A DNA stretch of 39,869 nucleotides from NCBI GenBank assembly GCA_029556615.1, contig JAKQDD010000019.1, forward strand, positions 1 through 39,869, read 5' to 3'. The notes below the pieces were generated by a model. It did no database searches. It was given only the letters and a program-made list of their open reading frames with translations, and was not told where the DNA came from. Source of the DNA: Verrucomicrobiota bacterium. GTDB taxonomy: Bacteria; Verrucomicrobiota; Verrucomicrobiia; Limisphaerales; J093. The translations under genes and the position numbers were made by a program. Every line of letters begins with the position of its first letter. Within the stretch, counting starts at the first letter, position 1. Below, piece after piece: positions 33,070-39,869 of this stretch.

Positions 33070-35883
33070 ATGAAACGGCGCATCGGGGTCGGCTTGTGTC
33101 TGACGGTGTTCATGGCGGCGGGCGTGGCGGGGGAGACGCTGGATCTGGCCGGGCCATGGCGCCTGCGGTTGGATGCGGAGGACCGGGGCGTCGCGGCGGG
33201 TTGGCCGGCGGCGCCGCTGGCGGGCGGCGATCGGATCACGCTGCCTAACACCACGGACCGCGCAGGTTTTGGTTTCGCTCTCGACACGAACACCATGGCG
33301 CATGCGGCGCCTTTCCCCGTGACCACCCGATTTCCGGGCGTGAAGGAACCCGGGCGTGCCGATGAGCACGGGTACCTGGTGCGGCGGCATCTCTTCGTGG
33401 GGCCTGCCTGGTACGAACGGGAGATCGACATTCCCGAGGCCTGGAAGGAGCAGCGCCTTGCGCTGCGTCTCGAGCGCGTTCTCTGGAAGACCGACGTGTG
33501 GGTTGACGGCCGGTGGGCGGGGGAATGCGACAGTCTTGTGGCGGAGCATCGGCACGAGCTTGGTGGCCTTGCACCCGGACGGCACCGGCTGACCGTCCGT
33601 GTGGACAACCGGATGATCCACAATCTCTCGACCGTGACGCATGCTTATGGCCCCGAGACCCAGACGCGCTGGAACGGCATGATCGGGGCGATCACGCTCG
33701 AGGCGGCGCGGGAGATTGCCGTGGGCTCCGTTGCGGTGTTTCCGGCGTCGGATCGGCGGTCCGTGCGTCTCGTCGTGCGCCTGGCGAATGCGGAATCAAG
33801 CCCGGTGTCCTGCCGGGTGAAAGGACGGCTGACGCCGGACGAAGCGGATCGGGTGCTGGCCGAGGCCGCGCTGGATTTGACGAGCCCGCCTGGTCTGAGC
33901 ACGAATGAGCTGGTGCTTCGTCTGGCGGAACCCGCGGCGGCGTGGGACGAGTTTCAGCCCGTTCGCCATCGGGTGCGGGTTACCCTTGAACGCCGGGGTG
34001 TGGTTCGGGACGAGGCGGCGGTGACGTTCGGCTTCCGGCATGTGGAGCGGGATGGCCGGGAGATCCGGGTGAATGGCCGTCGGGTGTTCTTGCGGGGCAC
34101 GCTCGATTGTGCGGTCTATCCGCGGACCGGTCATCCGCCGATGACGGTGGCCGAGTGGGAGCGGGTGATGGGCGTCGTGAAGGAACACGGCTTCAATCAT
34201 GTGCGGTTTCACACGTGGTGTCCGCCCGAGGCGGCGTTTGAAGCCGCGGACCGGCTGGGTGTCTATTTGCAGCCGGAGGCTCCCGCCTGGGTGGACGACT
34301 GGGGCACGGCGACGGTGACGCGGCCGTTGGGGATGGGCCGGGACCCGCAGGTGGCGGCATTCCTGCGCGCGGAGCTGCGTCGCATGTCCGAGTCATACGG
34401 CAACCACCCTTCGTTTCTGTTGTGTGCGATTGGGAACGAGTTTGGGATGCAGAGCACGGATTGGGATTGGGTCAACGCGACCGTTGAAGAGCTGAAGGCG
34501 CTGGACCCGAGGCGGCTCTACACCGGCTGTGGAGCGCGCAAGCACCTGGCTGCGGACGACTTCTGGTTCACGCATCACACCGGTGCCGGCACCCGGGGCG
34601 TGGGCCCGGCGCATACGGACTGGGACTTCGCGTCCGCGGCGGCAAGCTCGCCGGTTCCGGTGATTGCGCACGAGACCGGGCAGCGGCCCGTGTTTCCGGA
34701 CTATGACACGCTCCTGCCGAAGTTCACCGGGCCGCTTCTGCCCCTGAACTACGAGCGGTTCCGGGCGCTGCTGGTGAGCCGCGGACTTGAGAGTCAGGTC
34801 AGGGATTTCGTGAGGGCTTCGGCGCGTTTCCAGTTCGTGCAATACAAAGCCGAGCACGAAGCCATGCTGCGGACGCGGGCCTATGCAGGATACCAGTTGC
34901 TGATGCTCAACGATTTCACGGGCCAGAGCGAAGCCCTGGTGGGGATCCTCGATCCTCTTGGGGAGCCGAAGGGGGTTGTTCAGGCCGCGGACGTGCGCTT
35001 CTGGAACGCGCCCACCGTGTTGCTGGCCCGATTTCCGAAGTTCGTGTGGACGGCTGCCGAGACGTTCAATGCCCGCCTCGAAGTCGCCCACTATGGCGAG
35101 GGGCCGCTGGCGGCCGGGCTTGTGGAGTGGTCGTTGCGGCGCGACCACGGAGCGGAGATTGCCCGCGGCCAGTTCGATGTCCGAGAGGTGCCGACCGGCG
35201 GAGTTTCGGACCTGGGCGCCATCCGGTCGGCGCTCGACTGCGTCCGCGAACCGGCGGCGGTGGCGCTCTCGGTGCGGTTCGCGGGTGTGGAGAACCGCTG
35301 GACCCTTTGGGTGTATCCGGAGGCCGGGGATGAGCCGACCGCGGACGGTGTGCTGGTGACGGGCAACTGGGACGACGCCGCGCGGCGCGCGGTCCGCGCC
35401 GGTGGCAAGGTGCTCCTGCTGGCGCACGGTTTGACGAATGCTCACACCGCGCGGACGGGGTTCGAGTCGGTCTATTGGTCTGCGGGGTGGTGGGGCAACC
35501 GGTTCTCCTCACTGGGGGTGCTGTGCGATCCCCGGCATCCGGCATTGACGGCATTTCCGAACGACGGGTCGAGCGATTGGCAATGGCACGAGCTCTGTTC
35601 CGGAGCCACCACCTTCGAACTCGACGGCGCGCCTCGTGGATTGCGCCCGATTGTGCAGCCGGTGCCGGACTTTCACTTTGGCACGCTACTGGCCCATGTT
35701 TTTGAGGCGAAGGTGGCTGGCGGCTCGCTGTTGGTGTGCGGGTATGATCTGAGCCGCGACCTGGATCGTCGTCCTGCGGCGCGGCAGTTCCGGCGGAGTC
35801 TTCTGCGATATGTCGGCAGCTCCGCCTTTCGGCCGGCGATCGAGTTGCCGTGGGGCTGGATCGAGCAGCGTTGTGGCCCCTAG
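33070..35883 (+). CDS. GH2-family glycoside hydrolase (beta-galactosidase/glucuronidase-like), secreted
   Basis: 937 residues from ATG 33070, which starts a signal peptide (MKRRIGVGLCLTVFMAAGVAG). The N-terminal sugar-binding jelly roll (LDLAGPWRLRLDAEDRGV … WYEREIDIPEAW … DVWVDGRWAGE) and the immunoglobulin-like domain lead into the TIM barrel (NGRRVFLRGTLDCAVYPRTG … FNHVRFHTWCPPEAAFEAADRLGVYLQPE). The acid/base is Glu457 in AIGNEFGMQ and the nucleophile candidate is Glu535 in VIAHETGQ. The C-terminal 400 residues are additional beta domains. The enzyme cleaves beta-linked sugars from oligosaccharides in the periplasm; exact sugar unknown. It ends IEQRCGP then TAG, and this TAG is the first three bases of repeat copy E. 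Repeat copy F lies just upstream. Confidence 0.9.
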   Translation: MKRRIGVGLCLTVFMAAGVAGETLDLAGPWRLRLDAEDRGVAAGWPAAPLAGGDRITLPNTTDRAGFGFALDTNTMAHAAPFPVTTRFPGVKEPGRADEHGYLVRRHLFVGPAWYEREIDIPEAWKEQRLALRLERVLWKTDVWVDGRWAGECDSLVAEHRHELGGLAPGRHRLTVRVDNRMIHNLSTVTHAYGPETQTRWNGMIGAITLEAAREIAVGSVAVFPASDRRSVRLVVRLANAESSPVSCRVKGRLTPDEADRVLAEAALDLTSPPGLSTNELVLRLAEPAAAWDEFQPVRHRVRVTLERRGVVRDEAAVTFGFRHVERDGREIRVNGRRVFLRGTLDCAVYPRTGHPPMTVAEWERVMGVVKEHGFNHVRFHTWCPPEAAFEAADRLGVYLQPEAPAWVDDWGTATVTRPLGMGRDPQVAAFLRAELRRMSESYGNHPSFLLCAIGNEFGMQSTDWDWVNATVEELKALDPRRLYTGCGARKHLAADDFWFTHHTGAGTRGVGPAHTDWDFASAAASSPVPVIAHETGQRPVFPDYDTLLPKFTGPLLPLNYERFRALLVSRGLESQVRDFVRASARFQFVQYKAEHEAMLRTRAYAGYQLLMLNDFTGQSEALVGILDPLGEPKGVVQAADVRFWNAPTVLLARFPKFVWTAAETFNARLEVAHYGEGPLAAGLVEWSLRRDHGAEIARGQFDVREVPTGGVSDLGAIRSALDCVREPAAVALSVRFAGVENRWTLWVYPEAGDEPTADGVLVTGNWDDAARRAVRAGGKVLLLAHGLTNAHTARTGFESVYWSAGWWGNRFSSLGVLCDPRHPALTAFPNDGSSDWQWHELCSGATTFELDGAPRGLRPIVQPVPDFHFGTLLAHVFEAKVAGGSLLVCGYDLSRDLDRRPAARQFRRSLLRYVGSSAFRPAIELPWGWIEQRCGP

Positions 35884-35943
35884 AGTCCTCGACTTGTGGA
35901 ATGTGTGGTCAACAGGTCAAGTTTGGTCCCTGCCATTCCACGA
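35881..35943 (+). repeat. TAG-ended repeat, copy E (left-end fragment)
   Basis: TAGAGTCCTCGACTTGTGGA, then GTGGTCAACAGGTCAAGTTT and GGTCCCTGCCATTCCA align with copies B and C. Homology stops before the closing arm of hairpin 1. Its first three bases are the GH2 stop codon. Confidence 0.88.
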
Positions 35944-35994
35944 CGCTCTCGCGCGGGACGAAAGGCGGTCGGCGCGGACGCCAGTTTTTGGAGT

Positions 35995-36012
35995 GCGGCA
36001 GCCCCCTGCCGC
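35995..36012. repeat. intergenic hairpin, possible palindromic repeat or terminator
   Basis: GCGGCAG-CCCC-CTGCCGC, a perfect 7-bp stem followed on the plus strand by TTTCTCT. It lies between convergent GH2 and protease genes. It may terminate plus-strand transcription or be one copy of a small palindromic repeat. Confidence 0.45.
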
Positions 36013-36068
36013 TTTCTCTGGGCGGGGCGATAGGTTCAGAATCGACCGCTCCGACGGCGCGCTCGCGG

Positions 36069-38234
36069 CTATGGCCTGAGCCGGCCGAGCCGTTCGCGGG
36101 CGAGCTCGCGTTCGAGCATCGGGGCATCCGGGGTGTCGAGGGCTTCGAGCCAGAGTTGAACGGCGTCGTGGGTGCGGCCGGTGGCTTCGGCGTGGAGGGC
36201 GAGCGCGGTACAGAGAACGAGGCGGCGCGGGGGATCGGTGGCTTGGGCGCGGAGTTGGGTGATGGGGACCTGATCGAGCAGGCCCTGGGCGACGAGGCGG
36301 TAGAAGGGGTCGCGGCATTGGGCGAGGTAAGCGCGGAGGGTGTGGCCTGAACCGGGCCGGCGGGCGAGGACCTGGAGTTGAGCGCGGAAGAGGCCCATGC
36401 CGAGGCGGTTGGCGGAAGTGGCGCGACCGCCCTGGAGGGCGAGGTACTGGTCGGCAAACCGGAGGGCATCGGTCCAGCGGCCATCGAAGGCGGCGCGGAA
36501 GGCGAGGCCGACGAGGTGGTTGCGGAGGTTCTCCGGGTCACGGGCGCGGACGTGGGCAAGGAACTGGTCGGCGGCTTCGCCGCCGGGTTCGACGAGGAGG
36601 CCCATGAGGCGGGAGACCATGTTGCCATCGGCTTGGTCGAGGGCCTGAGCGACGCGGCGGTTGAAGCGTTGTCGGTCGGTCCGGTAGGAGTCGAGGGCGC
36701 GGCCGGAGAGGCGCTGGGCGCGCTGGGTCTGGATTCGATCGAGTTCGCGTCGGATGAGGACTGCGGGACGGTGGGCCTCGGCGGCCGCGGCGGCGAGGAG
36801 GGCTTCACGCAGGAGAGATTCAGCCGCCTCGGGGCGGGGTTCGAGGAGGGCGACCACGGTGTAGAGCAGGGCTTTTTCGGTGGCGTCCTCGTGGAGGGTG
36901 AGCGTGGCGGGGTGACGGGGGAGGGCACCGGCGAGGATACGGAGGAGGAGTCCATAGAACTCCTCGCCGTGTTCGGCACGCCAATCGGCGGCGAGGAGGC
37001 GTCGGGCGCCGGGGGTGAGGGTGCCGGGGTGGGCGCGCCAGGTGAAGAGGGCGTGATAGAAAGCGGTCTCGGCGTCGAGGGGATCGAGGCGTGAAGCTTG
37101 TTCGAGGAGCGCGCCGGCGCGGGCGGGCTGGTGGTGGAAGAAGAGGGCGGCTGTGGTCAAGGACTCGGCGGCGGGCAACTGGGCGAGGGACTCGGCGATG
37201 GGGGCAGCCTGGCCGAAGCGATCCCGGCAGGCGGCATGACCGAGGCGTTCTAGCCGGGTTGGCAGCAGGGGATCGACGTAGCCGTTCCAGGTGTTGCTGC
37301 CGTTGCGGACGGCCTCGAGGAGGGGGCGCGTGCGGGCGATGGGGAGGACGAGGCCGAGGTCGGACTGGGGGGCAGTGGTATCGGTGTCGACGACATCTTG
37401 ATGGCCGTTGGCAACGGCGGCGGCGAGGCCGATGACGCGTCCGCGGCGGTCGAGGACGGGTCCGCCGGAGCAGCCCTCGTGGAGGCCGAGGTGGACTTCG
37501 AGGGTGTTATCGAGCCAGCGGCGGACGTGGCCGAGCGAGACGCTGACGCTGAGTCGTTCGACGCCGGTGGCGACGGCGCCGTAGGGGAAGCCGAGGCCGA
37601 GGACGGGGGTGGTGGGTTGAATGGCGGCGGTGTCGGGAGCTGTGGCGAGCGGGGTGATTGCCGGGGCCGGGAAGATGCGGAGGACGGCGACGTCATCGGG
37701 GAGGTTGGCTCCGCCGTGGGGTTGTGCGGTGGGATCGAGGCGGGCGACACCGGCGATTTCGAGCCGTTGCCCGCCCGCGGCATCGGAGCGATACCAGTGC
37801 GGACCCTGGAGGTAGTCGCTGAACTCGCCGTTAGCGATCTCGTCGCGGAAACGCCGGAAGGCGTGGGGTGCGCCGTGGAAGCAGAGGAAGTGGCGGTAGC
37901 GCAACCGGGGGAGGTCGCCGGATTCGCCCTGGAGCTCGAGGATCTTGGCCGCGAGATTGGGATCGGCGAGCCACGGGGCGGCGACGTGGCGGCAAGTCAG
38001 GAGCAGGCCGTGATGGGGGGTGCGTTCGACGAGGAAGGCCGTGCCTTCGGCGCTGGCGGAGTAAGCGCGTTTGCCATCGGGGTATTCGAGGGCGTACTCG
38101 ACGCCGAGGAAGCCGACGGCCTGGGAGGCCCGGTTGGCGACGGCGGCGGTGTCGGGGGTGCGGCGGATGAGGACGAAGGCGGCCGCGCCGAGCACGGCCG
38201 CTGCGATGATCCACCGGACCCAGGACTTGGTCAT
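36069..38234 (-). CDS. membrane-anchored trypsin-like serine protease with helical (TPR-like) region
   Basis: 721 residues. One N-terminal transmembrane helix (WIIAAAVLGAAAFVLIRR, about 8-25) anchors the protein. A chymotrypsin-fold domain follows with the full triad: His83 in LLTCRHVAAPW, Asp180/181 in NLPDDVAVLRI, and Ser256 in HEGCSGGPV. From about 350 to the end it is alpha-helical with Ala/Leu repeats resembling TPR or Sel1-like units (for example DALRFADQYLALQGGRATSANRLG), probably for partner binding. Likely an envelope or periplasmic quality-control or processing protease. Its ATG overlaps the stop of the upstream gene (TAATG), implying translational coupling with the lamin-tail protein. 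Confidence 0.88.
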   Translation of the reverse strand: MTKSWVRWIIAAAVLGAAAFVLIRRTPDTAAVANRASQAVGFLGVEYALEYPDGKRAYSASAEGTAFLVERTPHHGLLLTCRHVAAPWLADPNLAAKILELQGESGDLPRLRYRHFLCFHGAPHAFRRFRDEIANGEFSDYLQGPHWYRSDAAGGQRLEIAGVARLDPTAQPHGGANLPDDVAVLRIFPAPAITPLATAPDTAAIQPTTPVLGLGFPYGAVATGVERLSVSVSLGHVRRWLDNTLEVHLGLHEGCSGGPVLDRRGRVIGLAAAVANGHQDVVDTDTTAPQSDLGLVLPIARTRPLLEAVRNGSNTWNGYVDPLLPTRLERLGHAACRDRFGQAAPIAESLAQLPAAESLTTAALFFHHQPARAGALLEQASRLDPLDAETAFYHALFTWRAHPGTLTPGARRLLAADWRAEHGEEFYGLLLRILAGALPRHPATLTLHEDATEKALLYTVVALLEPRPEAAESLLREALLAAAAAEAHRPAVLIRRELDRIQTQRAQRLSGRALDSYRTDRQRFNRRVAQALDQADGNMVSRLMGLLVEPGGEAADQFLAHVRARDPENLRNHLVGLAFRAAFDGRWTDALRFADQYLALQGGRATSANRLGMGLFRAQLQVLARRPGSGHTLRAYLAQCRDPFYRLVAQGLLDQVPITQLRAQATDPPRRLVLCTALALHAEATGRTHDAVQLWLEALDTPDAPMLERELARERLGRLRP

Positions 38235-39869
38235 TACGGAGTGCTCACCCGATAGAAGCGGTTGGCATCGGCGCTGGCGGTGTCGTCGAACTCGCCTGAA
38301 GCGAGGCAGGAGGCGATTCGGCTGAAGGGTCCTTGGATGCGCGAGGCTTGCCAGACGGAGTAAACGCGGTTGGGTTCAGCCTGCCAGAGGATTCGGGGCG
38401 TGCCGGAGGCGGTGAGGGCGATGCGCAAGTTGTTGACCTGGCCTGGTCCGAGCGCGGGCGGTTCACTCCAGGGGCGGTCATCGTACTGGTGGCCGGGCGA
38501 AACCGGAAGCGTCGAGACACATGGGTGGGGGAGGAAATCCCCGTTGGCATCGGGGTAGCGGGTATAGGAACCGTCGGGGGCGACCTGGGATTCGGGATAC
38601 ACGACACGGAGAACGACATGGCCGTCGGCATTGCGGACGGTGAGGGTATCGCCGTTGTTATTGAGGGCGAGGCCGGCGCTGCTTTCGCTTGCCGGGATGG
38701 AAGGGACGTCGAGGTTGGGGAGAAGTCCGTTGAGGGGGCCGCCGTAGACGATCAGGGCTCCGCCGGCACCGAGCACGAGGGTGTCATAGAAACGGTGTCG
38801 CACCCCGACGCCGTCGGCGATCGACCAGCCGAGGAGATCGACGTGTTCGGTCGAGAGATTGGCGAACTCGAGGTATTCGTCGTGCTGGCCGGGGTTGAGG
38901 TGTTCCTCGACCGGGGTGCGGCCGAGGGGGTTGAAGTGGGGAGCGGCGGGATCGCTGGAGGGGTTGGCGAGGTACTCGGTGAGGACGATCTGTTGTTCGG
39001 CGGGGGTGGGGACGTAGACATTCCAGACCTGGGTATTGGTGGCGGCGGTGTTCCAGGCGGCGAGCGTGACGGGGTAGAGTTGGCCGGCGTCGGCAGCGGT
39101 GGGTTGGAAGGAGAACTGGCCGGTGACGGTGGTGCCGGAGAGGGCATCGAAGGACCACTGGGCAGAGGCGGGCAGGCCGGCGGTCTCGGGCTTGACGGTG
39201 ATGGTGCGGCCCTCGGGGTCGACAACCTGGATCTTGATGGTGAGCGACTCGCCGGGGCGCAGGGCGTGGTCGGTGAAGGTGTTGGCGGGCAAATCGCCGG
39301 GTCGGACGAGGTTGGCGAGGTGATTGGTGAATCGGATTGCGGGGGCCTTCGAGGCGCTCAGGATGTCAGTGAAGCGGGTGGGGAGCAGTTGATAGCCGCT
39401 GGCCCGGGGATCATTCGTATCGAACTGGCTAAGGACGCCGAGGATGGTCACGGGGGTCGTGGGTTTGGCCTGGCCGACGATATCGACGCGCGCGTCAATA
39501 CGCAGGACGAAGATCTCCCCGTATTCATTGGTCATGTTCACGTTCGCGCCGCTGCCGAACGTCGGGCTGGTGAGATCGAGCCAGACGTTCGAGACCACGA
39601 GGTAGGAGCCTTCGATGGGTTCCATGACGAGGGGATCATTCTGCCAGCCGAACTCGAAGGGGATGGGTTGGGGCAACGCGTTGCCGGTGCTCAGGAGTGT
39701 CCAGGAATGATCGGGGTTGTTGGCGTAGAGGTAGAATTCGAGCAGTCCGTTATACTGGCTGAGGGGGCCGGTGACGCGGACCTTGGCGCCGGCGGGGGGC
39801 ACGTTCTTGGCGCCGCCGGAGACGTAGACGGGGATGCCGCCGGTGTCATCCTGGATGTAGAAGAGCGCG
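38234..39869 (-). CDS. lamin-tail-domain exported protein, 5' end outside the window
   Basis: 545 residues are visible with no start codon inside the window; the frame is open to the right edge. The first part (ALFYIQDDTGGIPVYVSGGAKN … GAKVRVTGPLSQYNGLLEFYL) is an OB-fold-like nucleic-acid-binding module of the kind found in secreted nucleases. A middle Ig/cadherin-like region follows (TITVKPETAGLPASAQWSFDALSGTTVTGQFSFQPTAADAGQ). Then comes a lamin-tail domain (EQQIVLTEYLANPSS … EYLEFANLSTEHVDLLGWSIADG). The C-terminal 60 residues end RVYSVWQASRIQGPF … ANRFYRVSTP, a short C-terminal beta motif of exported Verrucomicrobiota proteins. The stop TAA shares its last A with the ATG of the protease gene. 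Confidence 0.85.
   Translation of the reverse strand, partial: ALFYIQDDTGGIPVYVSGGAKNVPPAGAKVRVTGPLSQYNGLLEFYLYANNPDHSWTLLSTGNALPQPIPFEFGWQNDPLVMEPIEGSYLVVSNVWLDLTSPTFGSGANVNMTNEYGEIFVLRIDARVDIVGQAKPTTPVTILGVLSQFDTNDPRASGYQLLPTRFTDILSASKAPAIRFTNHLANLVRPGDLPANTFTDHALRPGESLTIKIQVVDPEGRTITVKPETAGLPASAQWSFDALSGTTVTGQFSFQPTAADAGQLYPVTLAAWNTAATNTQVWNVYVPTPAEQQIVLTEYLANPSSDPAAPHFNPLGRTPVEEHLNPGQHDEYLEFANLSTEHVDLLGWSIADGVGVRHRFYDTLVLGAGGALIVYGGPLNGLLPNLDVPSIPASESSAGLALNNNGDTLTVRNADGHVVLRVVYPESQVAPDGSYTRYPDANGDFLPHPCVSTLPVSPGHQYDDRPWSEPPALGPGQVNNLRIALTASGTPRILWQAEPNRVYSVWQASRIQGPFSRIASCLASGEFDDTASADANRFYRVSTP

Noticed and set aside
32928..33623. N-terminal extension of the YprB-like protein up to 33623
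   Set aside because: The extra 232 codons are antisense to the GH2 gene and lack protein character; ATG 32927 has a good Shine-Dalgarno sequence.

Overview
This is high-GC DNA that most resembles a free-living, polysaccharide-degrading member of the Verrucomicrobiota (Pedosphaera/Limisphaera-like). The basis is the combination of a PEP-CTERM protein, Tat-exported Gfo/Idh/MocA dehydrogenase, LamG/Ig-like, lamin-tail and beta-helix secreted proteins, HEAT-repeat proteins, several glycoside hydrolases and many dispersed intergenic repeats. The taxonomic call is inference from gene content only.

Layout. 1-3.4 kb: the 5' part of dinB running off the left edge, a small membrane protein, then a GH5-like secreted glycosidase followed 12 bp later by a zinc alcohol dehydrogenase. 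3.5-5.0 kb: decayed accessory DNA around an intact tRNA-Ile(CAT). It holds a tyrosine-recombinase relic split by a 296-bp MITE, remnants of a Phd/PIN toxin-antitoxin pair and two repeat elements. 5.0-10.8 kb: a large DUF5703/GH95-like secreted protein with a LamG insert, a membrane-anchored HEAT protein, a PEP-CTERM protein with a strong terminator, and a HAD phosphatase. 10.75-13.4 kb: a dispersed repeat exactly filling the gap between two convergent genes, an FmdB-type zinc-ribbon gene, a tiny membrane-protein gene with an in-frame TGA and a SECIS-like hairpin, and a Mu-like prophage relic. 13.4-20.4 kb: Tat beta-lactamase-family hydrolase, aldo/keto reductase relic, short repeats, a GH5-like hydrolase, a DUF11 protein and a divergent beta-helix protein. 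20.6-27.8 kb: SWIM-SNF2 helicase, orphan sulfate-binding protein, large LamG protein. 28-39.9 kb: HEAT-repeat protein plus Gfo/Idh oxidoreductase (likely operon), YprB-like nuclease, GH2 glycosidase, and a lamin-tail protein translationally coupled to a membrane-anchored trypsin-like protease with a helical, possibly TPR-like, region.

How it fits together. Most intact genes encode exported or envelope proteins for glycan binding and breakdown or protein-protein scaffolding. Cytoplasmic genes are few (dinB, ADH, HAD phosphatase, SNF2, YprB nuclease).

The two most notable signals are: (1) a candidate new small selenoprotein at 11208-11447 (minus strand), where TGA at codon 30 is followed in frame by 49 more codons and by a perfect 7-bp stem with a GGUC loop at the spacing of bacterial SECIS elements; and (2) a dispersed double-hairpin repeat whose two ends both read TAG inwards and which abuts the 3' ends of genes with zero spacing, so that its own TAG is the stop codon of at least three intact genes and one relic, while another end starts at the last base of the tRNA.
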